From Nonomuraea dietziae (GTDB taxonomy: Bacteria; Actinomycetota; Actinomycetes; Streptosporangiales; Streptosporangiaceae): a DNA stretch of 64,000 nucleotides. The notes under the pieces are model-generated. The model worked only from the letters and a program-made list of their open reading frames with translations. It was not told the DNA's origin and searched no databases. Every line of letters starts with the position of its first letter. Within the stretch, counting starts at the first letter, position 1. The stretch is from the NCBI RefSeq assembly GCF_014195505.1, contig NZ_JACIBV010000001.1, forward strand, positions 496,001-560,000, read 5' to 3'. Shown here in pieces: positions 33,842 through 43,029 of the stretch. Position numbers and translations under genes: made by a program.

Positions 33842-34450
33842 ATGACCCCTGACCCACGGCGGTTCTCCGACCGCGGGCATCCTCGCCAGTACCTGGTCGC
33901 GCCCCGGGTCCTGGTGCGCTGCCCGCGATGCGAGCACTGCGCCGTGCTGACGCGCGACCGCGTGAGCTGCCTTGCGTGCGGATACGCCAAACGTACGGCC
34001 GAGCGCGGTTGGGCGGGGCGGGTCACCGTCCTCGCCGCTGGCCGGTGCGGGGGCTGTGGCCGTCCTGTCGAACGCCGGGGTTCGCGCTCGGGGGCCGGAC
34101 TGCCTCGCCGGCTGCCGGTGAGATGCCCGTGGTGCGCGGCGGTGACCGAGCTTCCACTGTGCTGGTGGCCCGAAGGAAGCCAGGGAGCACCCACGTACGG
34201 CGGGCTGCAGCTGTGGCTGCAGGTTCCGTGCAAGGGTCGCGTGCTCTGGGCCTGCGACGCCGAGCATCTCGACTTTCTCGAACGATACGTTCGCGCCTCG
34301 GTCCGCGAGCGTGTGCCCAACCGCAACGCGAGCCTGGCCAGCCGGCTTCCCGCCTGGGTGAAGAGCGCCAAGAACCGCGAGGCGGTGCTCGCCGGATGCG
34401 CCGCCCTCCGCAGGCGGGCGCGGCACTGCAGGAGCGCGGCCCTGGCGTGA
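33842..34450 (+). CDS. Zinc-ribbon protein of unknown function
   Basis: A 202-aa protein with several CxxC pairs: RCPRC (near residue 25), SCLACGY, RCGGCGRP and RCPWCAAV, arranged as two zinc ribbons, and a C-terminal helical part with FLERYVRASVRERVPNRN. Similar proteins are common and uncharacterised in actinobacteria. It stands alone, with a short upstream region. It may bind DNA or another protein; nothing in the context tells which. Confidence 0.7.
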   Translation: MTPDPRRFSDRGHPRQYLVAPRVLVRCPRCEHCAVLTRDRVSCLACGYAKRTAERGWAGRVTVLAAGRCGGCGRPVERRGSRSGAGLPRRLPVRCPWCAAVTELPLCWWPEGSQGAPTYGGLQLWLQVPCKGRVLWACDAEHLDFLERYVRASVRERVPNRNASLASRLPAWVKSAKNREAVLAGCAALRRRARHCRSAALA

Positions 34451-34834
34451 GTCCACCACCCGCCTTGCCGGAGGACCCGCCGAACAGATCCGCCGGCACA
34501 CCAGGGATGTCGCCCTTCTGGGAGCAGGGTCCCAGAACGGAATCCTCCGCAGGGCCGAGTGAACCGGCGGCGCGACGGGCCACGCTGAAGACATGATCGT
34601 CAACGCACTGACACTCACGTGGGCCGCGGCCCTGGTGCCCGGCGCACCCACCCGCATGAGTGCGCGAACGCGAGCGCGCGCCGCGACGGCAGCATCCCTC
34701 ACGAGAAACGGTGGGGGCTCTGGAAGCTGGCCGAGCGAGAACCGTTCGATGGCGGCGATGAGCCGAACCCTCCGTGTGCTGCTTCGCCCTGTGGCCCGGG
34801 TCCACGGCGAAGCAGCGTGACTTAGGGTTTGAGC
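34451..34834. other. Intergenic stretch with an inverted repeat
   Basis: No supported gene in 384 bases. An inverted repeat TTCTGGGA-N6-TCCCAGAA (34516-34537) has perfect eight-base arms and could be a terminator for the zinc-ribbon gene or an operator. A weak -10-like TAGGGT (34823-34828) lies six bases before the kinase GTG. Confidence 0.45.
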
Positions 34835-35962
34835 GTGCGCGTGGCACGAACCTTCATGACGATCGTGCGTTTCCTCAGACGCCCCCGGGTCTTCGACACG
34901 ACGCTGGTGATCGTGCTCCTCGCCCCGGTGCTCCTGGGCGCGATCTCCATGATCGCCCGGGGAGAGACATGGACGACGCTGAGCGCGGGGTTTCACGTGG
35001 CGGGTTCCCTGTGCCTGCTCATGAGGCGTGGCCGCCCGATCCTGACCGTCGGGCTGGTGGCCGCGCTGGACGTCGTGGGCATCATGACGCAGTCGGTGTT
35101 CTTCACCAGCCTGCCCTCGCTCATCGCGTGCTACAGCCTGGGCCGCTACACCACCGGCCGTCCGGCCCTGATCACCTCGGCGGCCGTCTTCGTCGTCTAC
35201 GCGGTCGACACGGAGGTGTTCCTCGCCGGTACGGGCAGCTGGTTGGGGTCCCTGTTCGCCGTCCTCGTGCCCGTGGGCATCGGCCAGCTCGTCAGGCTCA
35301 GGACCGAGCTCGACGAGCGCGGCAGGCAGGAGGCCGCCGACGCCGCCGTACGCGCCGAGCGGAGACGCATCGCCAGGGAAATGCACGACGTGGTCGCTCA
35401 CCACATCACCGTGATCAACGCCCTGGTCGGCGGCGCGCGGGCCACGCTCCCACCGGGGCAGGATGTCACCAAGAACGCTCTGGAGAGCGCCGAGCAGACG
35501 GCCCGCCAGGCGATGTCGGAGATGCGCCGCCTGCTCGACGTGCTCAGGGTCGACGGCAACGAAGGGCCGGACGCCGCGACGGGAGTGGGCGCGGAGCGGC
35601 TTCCCGTACTGATCAAGGAGGCCGGCTCGTCGGGACTGCCCGCCAGCCTGACGGTGACCGGCGAACCCGTCGAGCTGCCCTCCGCCGTGGACCACGCGGT
35701 CTACCGCATCGTGCAGGAGGCGCTGACCAACACCCGCAAGCACGCCGTCAGCGCCAGGACCAGCGTGCGGCTGGCGTACGAGCCGGCCGCGGTGGAGGTC
35801 GAGGTGCTCGACGACGGCCTGCCGAAGGAGGTCGGCGCGCCGGGGTTCGGGCTCGTCGGCATGGCCGAGCGGGTGGCGTTGTGCGGCGGCCGGCTGTCCA
35901 CGGGCCGGCGTCCGGAAGGCGGCTTCCGGGTGCACGCCCGCATCCCCCTGGAGAGACCATGA
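34835..35962 (+). CDS. Sensor histidine kinase (NarL/DesK type)
   Basis: A 375-aa kinase with four to five N-terminal membrane spans, a HisKA_3 dimerisation helix with phospho-acceptor in REMHDVVAHH (His184), and an HATPase domain with N-box NTRKHA and G-box GFGLVGMAERV. It has no extracellular sensor domain, so it probably senses membrane state or a membrane ligand. GTG 34835 is preferred as the TAGGGT element six bases upstream suggests a leaderless message; TTG 34829 and ATG 34856 are also in frame. It overlaps the response regulator by four bases. Confidence 0.9.
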   Translation: MRVARTFMTIVRFLRRPRVFDTTLVIVLLAPVLLGAISMIARGETWTTLSAGFHVAGSLCLLMRRGRPILTVGLVAALDVVGIMTQSVFFTSLPSLIACYSLGRYTTGRPALITSAAVFVVYAVDTEVFLAGTGSWLGSLFAVLVPVGIGQLVRLRTELDERGRQEAADAAVRAERRRIAREMHDVVAHHITVINALVGGARATLPPGQDVTKNALESAEQTARQAMSEMRRLLDVLRVDGNEGPDAATGVGAERLPVLIKEAGSSGLPASLTVTGEPVELPSAVDHAVYRIVQEALTNTRKHAVSARTSVRLAYEPAAVEVEVLDDGLPKEVGAPGFGLVGMAERVALCGGRLSTGRRPEGGFRVHARIPLERP

Positions 35963-36612
35963 TCAGAGTTCTGCTGGCCGACGACCACGAGCTGGTACGC
36001 AAGGGCTTCACGCTGATGCTGGACGCCCAGCCCGACCTGAGCGTGGTCGGCGAGGCTGCCGACGGCGCGGAGGCGGTGGAGCTGAGCGGGAGACTCCGGC
36101 CCGACGTGGTGCTCATGGACCTGCACATGCCCGGCCTGGACGGCGTGCGCGCCACCGAGCTGATCACCGCGCAGCTGCCGGGTGTCCGGGTGCTCGCGCT
36201 GAGCACGTTCGACCTGGACGAGAACGTGGTCGCGGCGCTGAGGGCCGGCGCCGACGGCTTCCTGCCCAAGGACGTCTCGCCCGAGGAGCTGATCGAGGGC
36301 GTACGCGTGGTGCACCGCGGCGAGTCGGCCGTCGCGCCGCGCCTGCTGACCAGGCTCATCGGCACGTTCGTCCGTGCCTCGCGTCCGAAGGCGCTGCCCG
36401 CCGAGCTGTCCGGGCTGACCGACAGGGAGCGGGAGATCCTCGTGCTGATCGCCCGAGGCCGCTCGAACCCGGAGATCGCCGCCGCCCTGTCCGTCTCCCC
36501 CTCGACCGTCAAGAACCACGTGACGAACCTGTTCTCCAAGATCGGCGTCAGGGACCGGGCACAGGCCGTGATCGTCGCGTACGAGGCGGCATTGATCGAG
36601 CCTGGGGCGTAG
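35959..36612 (+). CDS. NarL/LuxR-type response regulator
   Basis: A 217-aa regulator: receiver domain with acidic pocket LADDHE, phospho-acceptor Asp54 in VVLMDLHMPG, and a LuxR helix-turn-helix LTDREREILVLIARGRSNPE followed by LSVSPSTVKNHVTNLFSKI. Partner of the coupled kinase. Its target is not known; a TGAGTA-N5-TACTCA box of response-regulator style occurs at 54435, but a link is speculative. Confidence 0.92.
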   Translation: MIRVLLADDHELVRKGFTLMLDAQPDLSVVGEAADGAEAVELSGRLRPDVVLMDLHMPGLDGVRATELITAQLPGVRVLALSTFDLDENVVAALRAGADGFLPKDVSPEELIEGVRVVHRGESAVAPRLLTRLIGTFVRASRPKALPAELSGLTDREREILVLIARGRSNPEIAAALSVSPSTVKNHVTNLFSKIGVRDRAQAVIVAYEAALIEPGA

Positions 36613-36614
36613 AA

Positions 36615-36633
36615 GCCCGGATGCCCGCCGGGC
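36615..36633 (+). terminator. Short hairpin after the response regulator
   Basis: GCCCGG-N7-CCGGGC lies three bases after the stop codon. The six-base G/C stem without a U tract fits the weak terminators seen in high-GC actinomycetes. Confidence 0.4.
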
Positions 36634-36720
36634 GGGGATGACGAGATCAGCCACATACCGCCGAACAGCAGTCATGTGCCCGGTCGCGGGCTGCGGGGGA
36701 GGAGCACCCCGACCGGATCA

Positions 36721-37623
36721 TCAACGCTGCCCGTCGAAGCGGCACACGTCGAGCACGCAGTCGCGCAGCCACCGGTGAGCCGGGTCCGCGTCGAGCCGGA
36801 CGTGCCACAGCAGTGACACCGTCACCTCCGGGGCGCGGAAGGGCAGCTCGAAGGTGCACATCCCCTGCCGCAGGTTCTCGGTGTGACGCTCCGGAACCGT
36901 GGCGACCAGGTCCGAGGCCTTCGCCAGCGCCAACGCGGCGCTGAAGCCGTCCACCACCGTCACGATCTCCCGCTCGCCGCCCGCCGGGCGAAGAGCCTCG
37001 TCCACCAGCCCCTCGGTCAGACCGCGCCGCGAGACGTGCACGTGGCGCGAGGAGGTGTACCGGGCCGTCGTGACCTTCCCGGTGCTCAGGGGGTGCTCGC
37101 TCCGCACCACCCCGACGAACCGGTCGGTGAACAGGGGCCTGCTCAGCACGTCCGGAGCCAGCGCGTGCTCGACGACGCCCGTCTCCAGGTCGACACCACC
37201 GTCACGCAGGGGGCCTGCGTCCTTCCTGGTCTTCTGCAGGAACCGCAGCCGTGCGCCAGGGGCCTCTCTGCCGACCCTGGCCACCAACGCGGGTCCGAAC
37301 CTCTCCACGAATCCGTCGCTGGTGCGCAACGCGAACGTCCTCTCCAGCGTCGCCAGGTCCAGTTTCTCGGCCGGTCGCAACACCTCCTCGGCCTCCTGAA
37401 CCAGGCCGCGCACACGCTCGCGCAGTTCCAGGGCGCGGGGTGTGGGCACCAGCCCTCGGCCGGCCCGCACCAGCAGCGGGTCACCCGTGGCTCGCCGCAA
37501 CCGCGCGAGCGCGCGACTCATCGCGGACGGACTGAGCGCCAGCCGTTCCCCCGCCCTGGTCACGCTGCCCTCCTCGAGCAGTACGTGCAGCGTCACCAGC
37601 AGGTTCAGATCGGGCCTGGCCAT
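36721..37623 (-). CDS. LysR family regulator
   Basis: A 300-aa LysR protein with helix-turn-helix LLEEGSVTRAGERLALSPSA followed by MSRALARLRRATGDPLLVR, and a C-terminal substrate-binding domain. ATG 37623 is chosen since GAGGAG lies eight bases upstream; GTG 37629 is too close. It is divergent from the MFS exporter at 37760; the gap holds TTCCATGCACACATG and TTTCCATCATT, possible LysR half-sites. It is the likely activator of the exporter. Confidence 0.9.
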   Translation of the reverse strand: MARPDLNLLVTLHVLLEEGSVTRAGERLALSPSAMSRALARLRRATGDPLLVRAGRGLVPTPRALELRERVRGLVQEAEEVLRPAEKLDLATLERTFALRTSDGFVERFGPALVARVGREAPGARLRFLQKTRKDAGPLRDGGVDLETGVVEHALAPDVLSRPLFTDRFVGVVRSEHPLSTGKVTTARYTSSRHVHVSRRGLTEGLVDEALRPAGGEREIVTVVDGFSAALALAKASDLVATVPERHTENLRQGMCTFELPFRAPEVTVSLLWHVRLDADPAHRWLRDCVLDVCRFDGQR

Positions 37624-37759
37624 GCGCACATCTCCTCACACCTCGGCCTGACATGGCGTTCCATGCACACATGAGTTTCCATCATTGCGTCTTCCGCCAG
37701 GTCGAAGGGGGACCTACGTTCGTTGCGACCCCCCTCGACTCCAGGAAGAGGCCATCATT

Positions 37760-39274
37760 GTGAGATCAGCGACCCCTCCCGGCATCGAGCCTCGGCAGAC
37801 ACCGCCCGCGCGCCGTCCATCACCGGCCTGGGTTCTCACCGCGCTGTCGCTGTCCATGCTGCTGCCCTCGCTTGCCACCAGCATCGCCAACGTCGGCCTG
37901 CCGAGCATGGCGGTGGCCTTCGACGCCGCGTTCAACGAGGTCCAGTGGGTGGTGATCGCCTACCTTCTGGCCATCACGACGCTGATCGTCGGAGTGGGCC
38001 GACTCGGCGACCTCGCCGGTCGACGTCGCCTTCTCCTGACCGGCATCGCCGTGTTCACCCTCGCGACGCTGCTGTGCGCTCTGGCCCCGAACCTTCCTCT
38101 CCTGGTCGCCGCCAGGGCGCTCCAGGGAGCCGGTGCCGCGTGCATGATGGCGCTGACCATGGCCTTCGTCGGCGAGACGGTACCCACGGACCGCACCGGC
38201 AGTGTCATGGGGCTGCTCGGGACGATGTCGGCGGTCGGCACCGCGCTGGGGCCCTCCCTCGGCGGTGTCCTGATCGCGGTCTTCGGCTGGCGTGCGATCT
38301 TCCTCGTCGGCGTGCCGCTTGGCCTTCTCGCGCTCGCGCTCGCCCTCCGGGTGCTGCCCGGCCCGGCACCGGCGGCCGGCTCCGCACGGCGGCGGTTCGA
38401 CACTGTGGGTACGGCGTTGCTGGCGATCACCCTGGGCGCCTACGCGCTGGCCATGACGATCGAAGGCAACTCGTTCGGCCTGCTCGCGATCGGGCTGCTC
38501 GTCGCCTCGGGGGCGGGCCTGGCCCTGTTCGTCATCACCGAGAGAAGGGTCTCATCCCCGCTGCTCACCCTCTCGATGTTCCGCGACCCCGTCCTGGCCG
38601 GTGGCCTGACGACGAGCGCCCTGGTATCGGCCGTCATGATGGCCACTCTCGTCGTGGGGCCCTTCCACCTGGCCCTGGCACTCGGCCTCGACCCGGCCTT
38701 CGTCGGCCTGGCGATGTCGGCAGGCCCTGCGGTGTCCGCTCTCACCGGCGTCCCGGCAGGCCGCGCCACCGATCGTCTCGGAGCAGAGACGATGGTGGTC
38801 GTCGGGCTGTGCGGGATCATCGGCGGCACCGTGGTGCTTGCCCTGATGCCCACGGCGGCCGGTGTCATCGGCTACGTCCTGCCGCTGGTCGCCGTCACTG
38901 CCGGCTATGCGCTGTTCCAGGCGGCCAACAACACGGCGGTCATGAAGGACGTCTCCCCGACCCGGCGCGGCCTGGTGTCGGGCATGCTGAACCTCTCCCG
39001 CAACCTGGGGCTCATGACCGGCGCATCGGTCATGGGGGCGGTCTTCGCCTTCGCCGCCGGCACGAGTGAGGTGACCACGGCCGCGTCAGCGGAGGTGGCC
39101 CGAGGAACCCGCTGGACCTTCCTCGTCGCGGCCCTGCTCGTGACCTTCGGTCTGGCCGTGGTCCTGAGGCTTCGGCTGCGTTCTCGTGCGACGACCGCGG
39201 TCGTGCGGCGGATCTTCAGGCGTGCCAGAGGGTCGACAGCCCCACGTGCGAGCCGGTGGTGGCCAGGCCGCTGA
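37760..39274 (+). CDS. MFS exporter, EmrB/QacA-like (14-span)
   Basis: A 504-aa DHA2-type drug:proton antiporter, with motif A GRLGDLAGRRRLLLTG and motif C GTALGPSLGGVLIAVFGWRA. GTG 37760 follows GGAAGAGG; longer frames have no ribosome site. The last 20 residues are polar and Arg-rich and run to within seven bases of the convergent sigma-factor remnant. Divergent LysR regulator upstream. Substrate unknown. Confidence 0.9.
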   Translation: MRSATPPGIEPRQTPPARRPSPAWVLTALSLSMLLPSLATSIANVGLPSMAVAFDAAFNEVQWVVIAYLLAITTLIVGVGRLGDLAGRRRLLLTGIAVFTLATLLCALAPNLPLLVAARALQGAGAACMMALTMAFVGETVPTDRTGSVMGLLGTMSAVGTALGPSLGGVLIAVFGWRAIFLVGVPLGLLALALALRVLPGPAPAAGSARRRFDTVGTALLAITLGAYALAMTIEGNSFGLLAIGLLVASGAGLALFVITERRVSSPLLTLSMFRDPVLAGGLTTSALVSAVMMATLVVGPFHLALALGLDPAFVGLAMSAGPAVSALTGVPAGRATDRLGAETMVVVGLCGIIGGTVVLALMPTAAGVIGYVLPLVAVTAGYALFQAANNTAVMKDVSPTRRGLVSGMLNLSRNLGLMTGASVMGAVFAFAAGTSEVTTAASAEVARGTRWTFLVAALLVTFGLAVVLRLRLRSRATTAVVRRIFRRARGSTAPRASRWWPGR

Positions 39275-39280
39275 TCACGG

Positions 39281-40283
39281 CTACCACGTGAGCGTGGCGG
39301 GCAGTCCGAACCGGAGCGGAAGGTCGTTGCCGAGGAACTGGGTGATGGCGTGGATCTGGTGCGGGCCAGGGGTGAGCACGATCAGCCCTGCCGGGTGGGC
39401 GATCGGTCGGGTGCGGTCGGGGAGGTACCAGCCGAACGCGGCCTGGGTGTTGGCGCGGGTGGCGACGAGCCTGAACGGGCGGCCGGGGCGCCAGGGCCGT
39501 GCTGGCGCGCAGGAACGACACGATCGCGTCCGGACCGTGGTACTCATGCGGTGCCGGCGGCATCGCGAGCCACGCGTCGTCGGTGAGCAGGGCGACGACG
39601 CCGTTGATGTCGTCGGCGGTGAACGCGTCGGCGAAGCGCCTGGTGAGGTCGCGCTCCTCGGCGGAGCCGGGCCGAGCCAAGGTCACGTCGCCGCGACGTC
39701 TGTCGAGTGTGGCGCGGGCGCGCTGCAATGTGCCTTTGACGGCGGTCTCGGTGGTGACCAGCATGTCGGCGACCTCGGCAGCGGAGTAGCCGAGCACGTC
39801 GCGAAGGACCAGCGTCGCGGTCTGGCGTGGCGGCAGTTGCTGCAGTGCCGCGATGAACGCCAGTTCCACCGCCTCCCTGCCGTGGTAACGGACCTCCGGC
39901 CCTGGGTCGGCGTCGGGTATCTGTTCCAGCAGCGCGTCGGGGTAGGGCTGGAGCCAGGTCGCTTCGCCGCGGCGCGTGGGTTCGGGAGGGTCGAAGGGCG
40001 GGACCGGCTCTGCCGGGACGCGGCGACGGCCGTCGCGGAGGGCGTTGAGGCATCGGTTGGTGGCGATGCGGTACAGCCAGGCCCGTAGCGATGCCCGGCC
40101 TGCGAAGGTGTCCAGGCCGCGCCAGGCCGCCAGCAGGGTCTCCTGCAGCAGGTCGTCGGCGTCGGTCAGCGAGCCCAGGATCCGGTAGCAGTGCAGGTGC
40201 AACTCGCCGCGGTAGGGCTCGGTGAGCTCACGGAACGCGTCGCCGTCGCCGGCACGGGCGCGCGCCAGTGTGGCCTCGGTCAC
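39281..40283 (-). pseudogene. ECF-type sigma factor with SnoaL-like tail, frameshifted
   Basis: The first frame gives a full sigma-70 region 2 and 4 (RILGSLTDADDLLQETLLAA, then ALQQLPPRQTATLVLRDVLG) and enters the SnoaL-like extension up to IVSFLRASTA. The rest, WRPGRPFRLVATRANTQAAF through LRFGLPATLTW and stop 39281, lies in another frame. One extra base in the C run corresponding to 39494-39496 (GCC-CTG instead of GCC-TGG) explains the shift exactly. This is a TIGR02960/SigX5-type factor of about 330 aa. GTG 40283 has AAGGGG upstream; ATG 40310 is also in frame. Either recently inactivated or a base-call error. Divergent from the SnoaL-like gene. Confidence 0.75.
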
Positions 40284-40334
40284 TGTCAGCCCCTTCCCCG
40301 TTCCGTTCATGGCGACGGCGGTGTCTCAACTTAC

Positions 40335-40478
40335 ATGGACACCACGGGAACCGACACGGGATTCGAACGGATGCTCGCGCGGCAGTGGGTCCGCCTCACC
40401 CCGACCGACGAACACACCTGCGTCGCCTTCCTCGAGGAGGCGCGCGACTTCGTGATGACCAGAAAGGAACCCCGATGA
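40335..40478 (+). CDS. 47-aa protein coupled to a SnoaL-like gene
   Basis: A short frame from ATG 40335 reads MDTTGTDTGFERMLARQWVR, with VAFLEEARDFVMTRKE at the end, and stops in an ATGA overlap with the next gene. It has no domain I recognise. The coupling suggests translation. It may be a small regulator of the adjacent sigma factor or the stub of a larger gene. Confidence 0.45.
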   Translation: MDTTGTDTGFERMLARQWVRLTPTDEHTCVAFLEEARDFVMTRKEPR

Positions 40479-40846
40479 CCGACCACACCAGCCCCGCCCT
40501 GACCACCGCGCTGGCCTACCACGACGCGTGGACCAGCAAGGACCTGGAGAAGGCGATGACCTACATCGCCGACGACATCGTCTGCGACGCCCCGGCCGGG
40601 CGCATCGAGGGCGTCGAGGCGTACCGCGCCTTCCTGGCGCCGTTCGCGCAGACTCTTCTCAGCACGAAGATGATCGCGGCCTTCGGCGATGAGGAGACGG
40701 CACTGGTCATGTACGACACCGAGAGCATCCCCGTGCCGAGCGCGCCCGGCGCCGAGTGCGTCACCGTCACGAACGGAAAGATCACCTATAGCCGATTCCT
40801 CTTCGACAGGGCACCGTTCCTGGCCGCGGCCCAAGCGGCGAGCTGA
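40475..40846 (+). CDS. SnoaL-like (NTF2-fold) protein
   Basis: A 123-aa protein with the NTF2/SnoaL pattern: YHDAWTSKDLEKAMTYIADD, IEGVEAYRAFLAPFA, and SRFLFDRAPFLAAA. These small cones bind or isomerise ligands, and SnoaL domains also form the C-terminal regulator of SigX5/ECF41 sigma factors. AAAGGAACCCCG precedes the ATG. Its position opposite the SnoaL-tailed sigma factor suggests that the two act together. Confidence 0.78.
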   Translation: MTDHTSPALTTALAYHDAWTSKDLEKAMTYIADDIVCDAPAGRIEGVEAYRAFLAPFAQTLLSTKMIAAFGDEETALVMYDTESIPVPSAPGAECVTVTNGKITYSRFLFDRAPFLAAAQAAS

Positions 40847-41107
40847 GCACACGATCGCCTCTCGTCTTCCCGAGCAGCGCCCCTGGCCGGGCACACGCCG
40901 TACCTGAGTGGGCCCGGCCGTGAGTCCTTCGGAGTTCACCCGGCTGTTGGCAGCGCGGCAGGCTGGTGGTCGCGCCTGGGGCGCTGCTGAGAGTGGTGCT
41001 CTCTCTGTTCGTGTCGCTCGATCCGGGCCATCCGGGCCATCAGGTCCTCGAGGTCGGCGGGGTGAACTCCCAGCGGTGGCTGCCGGTCCTGCCGCGCTGC
41101 GGGCGGC

Positions 41108-41290
41108 CGGGGGCTTCAGGAAGCTCGTGGCCCAGGCGACCGGTATGACGATCACAGCGATGATCAGGCCGGTGGCCACCGCGGAGGAGGCGGTGGAGCT
41201 GCCGATCGCCACGCCACCGGCGGCCGAGCCGAACGCGATGCCCACGTTGACCGCGGAGGCGGGCAGCGACTGCGCCAGCGCGCCCCCAGG
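41108..41290 (-). pseudogene. Tail of an MFS transporter (remnant)
   Basis: Reading leftward: LAQSLPASAVNVGIAFGSAA, then VATGLIIAVIVIPVAWATSF. These are the last two helices of a DHA1 MFS exporter, where NVGIAFGSxAGGVAI is characteristic. The first ten helices and the stop are missing. The rest of 40847-41480 holds no intact gene. Confidence 0.6.
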
Positions 41291-41480
41291 GCCGGCCACG
41301 CGGGGATCACCGCCCGCCCCACCCGAGCACGCGGCAGGCGCGGGGCGGGCAGGGGGTGGCCGACGAGACCGGCGGTTGCGGACGGCACTGATGACGGCGA
41401 CGATCGCGAGGGGAGAGGCCGGCCTCCTCTTCGACGCGTTCAGGAGCACGTCATCGCCCCGGCCGCCTGGGGGCCGCCCG

Positions 41481-42374
41481 TCAGGGCAGAGCCGGCACGG
41501 CCGGCTGGGTGTTGGTCCAGCCGACCTCGATCAGCGTGTGGTCGAAGCTCTTGGGCACGAACGCCTTGCCGTTGACCGTGACCGTCCCGCTCTGTGACAG
41601 CAGCACCATCTTGCTGGTGTCGACGACCAGTCTCACCCTGGACGAGCTCGCGCTCTTCTCGCTCGTCCTGTCGATCAGGACGGCGGTGCCTGATCTGCCC
41701 AGGCCGTCCTTCGCGTCGCCGTCGGCGCGCACGCCCGGCATCGTCAGCAGCGCCTGGTAGGCCGCGGCGCGGACCTCCTTCGGAGCGGGAAGGTCGTGGA
41801 GGATCTGCGGCAGGGTCGTCGTGAGCGAGCTGCCGATGAGGTTCTCCGGAATCCGGCGGACCCGGCTCGCCTTGGTGAGCCAGTCCTTCAGGCGGTTCGG
41901 GTCGGCGGGCAGTCGCTGGACCTCGTCGTAGGTCAACCGCTGCCCCGCGAGCTCGAACGAGTTCGGGCCCTGCTGCTTCACAGGGTTCACGCTGCCCTTG
42001 GCGGGCTGGGTGGACAACTTCACGGTCTTGCCGTCGATCGACTCGCTCCACGTGGAAGGGGAGCCGTCACGCTGCCATGCCTTCTTGTCCGCCGCGCTCT
42101 TCGGCTGCGTCGCCAGCTCCCGGTATCCGAACCATGACCTGCCGTCGGGCGCGCTCCACCTTTCCACGATCTCCTGCTGGACCAGCGAGTAGGGGTCCGC
42201 GCTGGTGCCGAACTGCCAGGGGTGGGTGGTCGTCGACAGCGTCCTGGTATGCCAGTAGGCGCCCTCAGGGGGAGCGGCTGCGGCGGCCGACGGCGCGCCC
42301 AGGACGGTGGCGCCCACCGCCAGGCTGACTCCGAGAGTGATCAGCTGCCGAGCCGGTGCGGTCGCGAACTTCAT
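41481..42374 (-). CDS. Secreted CU044_5270-like protein next to a SigE-family sigma factor
   Basis: A 297-aa protein with a Sec signal peptide (cleavage after SAAAAAPP, residue 30) and the mature family pattern YWHTRTLSTTTHPWQFG, LVQQEIVERWSAPDGRSWFG and LPTxP-like repeats with LYxALLxxPGVRxDGDAKDG. CU044_5270-type proteins are encoded beside SigE-family sigma factors in actinomycetes and may act as extracytoplasmic partners. GGAGGA lies seven bases upstream of the ATG. It is divergent from the sigma factor at 42517. Confidence 0.75.
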   Translation of the reverse strand: MKFATAPARQLITLGVSLAVGATVLGAPSAAAAAPPEGAYWHTRTLSTTTHPWQFGTSADPYSLVQQEIVERWSAPDGRSWFGYRELATQPKSAADKKAWQRDGSPSTWSESIDGKTVKLSTQPAKGSVNPVKQQGPNSFELAGQRLTYDEVQRLPADPNRLKDWLTKASRVRRIPENLIGSSLTTTLPQILHDLPAPKEVRAAAYQALLTMPGVRADGDAKDGLGRSGTAVLIDRTSEKSASSSRVRLVVDTSKMVLLSQSGTVTVNGKAFVPKSFDHTLIEVGWTNTQPAVPALP

Positions 42375-42431
42375 ATGTTTCCTCCATGGATGCGAAGTCA
42401 CGACTGTCTATACGCCTGGGTTCCCTCGAAC

Positions 42432-42467
42432 GGTTGCCCGCGGAATGTTCTTCGCGAGCGGGCAACC
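42432..42467. repeat. Hairpin upstream of the SigE-family sigma gene
   Basis: GGTTGCCCGC (42432-42441) and GCGGGCAACC (42458-42467) are perfect complements around a 16-base loop. It lies in the divergent gap, 50 bases before the sigma start, and may be an RNA hairpin in the leader or a protein-binding repeat. Confidence 0.45.
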
Positions 42468-42516
42468 CTGGCGAAGGCCGAGGCGTATTAGGAGGCGTGA
42501 AATCGGACAGACAGCC

Positions 42517-43029
42517 GTGAGCGGCGTGGAACATGACTTCAGCGCCTTCGTGGCCGCACGTGCCACCAGCCTGCTGCGGGTCGCCTATCTCGCCTGTGGC
42601 GACCAGACGGAGGCCGAGGACGTGCTGCAGACGGCGCTGGAGCGTACCTACCGGAACTGGGACCGGGTCCACCACGAAACCCTTGAGCCCTACGTGCGCC
42701 GCGTCATCGTCAACGCTGCCATCAGTCGCGCCCGCCGCCGGGCGATCCTCAGCATCATCCCGATGCACAGCCCGCCGGAGAGATCGGCGCATGCGACCGA
42801 CACGGACCTGCGGCATGTGCTCATGGAGGCGCTGCGTGCTCTGCCGCCCCGGCAGCGCGCAGTGATCGTCCTGCGGTACTGGGAGGACCTCAGCGAGACG
42901 CAGACCGCCGAGGTCCTCGGATGCGCGGTCGGCACGGTCAAGAGCCAGGCGTCGAAGGCCATGGCCAAGCTCCGCTCGGCGCTCGGCAGGGAAACAGTGG
43001 AAGGAGTGATCAGGAATGCCCATGCTTGA
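42517..43029 (+). CDS. SigE-family ECF RNA polymerase sigma factor
   Basis: A 170-aa sigma factor with region 2 FSAFVAARATSLLRVAYLAC, then GDQTEAEDVLQTALERTYRN, and region 4 ALRALPPRQRAVIVLRYWED with TVKSQASKAMAKLRSAL. GTG 42517 matches the usual family start; a GGAGG lies 22 bases upstream. Its stop overlaps the next gene by 14 bases, so a membrane partner is co-translated. The divergent secreted protein completes the set. Confidence 0.9.
   Translation: MSGVEHDFSAFVAARATSLLRVAYLACGDQTEAEDVLQTALERTYRNWDRVHHETLEPYVRRVIVNAAISRARRRAILSIIPMHSPPERSAHATDTDLRHVLMEALRALPPRQRAVIVLRYWEDLSETQTAEVLGCAVGTVKSQASKAMAKLRSALGRETVEGVIRNAHA

Noticed and set aside
34593..34820. 75-codon plus-strand frame between the zinc-ribbon and kinase genes
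   Set aside because: Begins with a plausible ATG but has no ribosome site, no domain and competing frames of equal quality.
33320..35935. 871-codon minus-strand open frame
   Set aside because: It runs antisense to the XRE-cupin, zinc-ribbon and histidine kinase genes, has His/Arg/Gln-rich low-complexity translation typical of the reverse of GC-rich coding DNA, and shows no domain.
40350..40370. GGATTCGAAC, resembling the T-arm of a tRNA
   Set aside because: No acceptor stem, D-arm or anticodon arm can be paired around it on either strand; it lies in a coding frame.
42497..42520. Seven-codon frame overlapping the SigE-family GTG, possible leader peptide
   Set aside because: Only one base separates GGAGG from its GTG, so initiation is unlikely.
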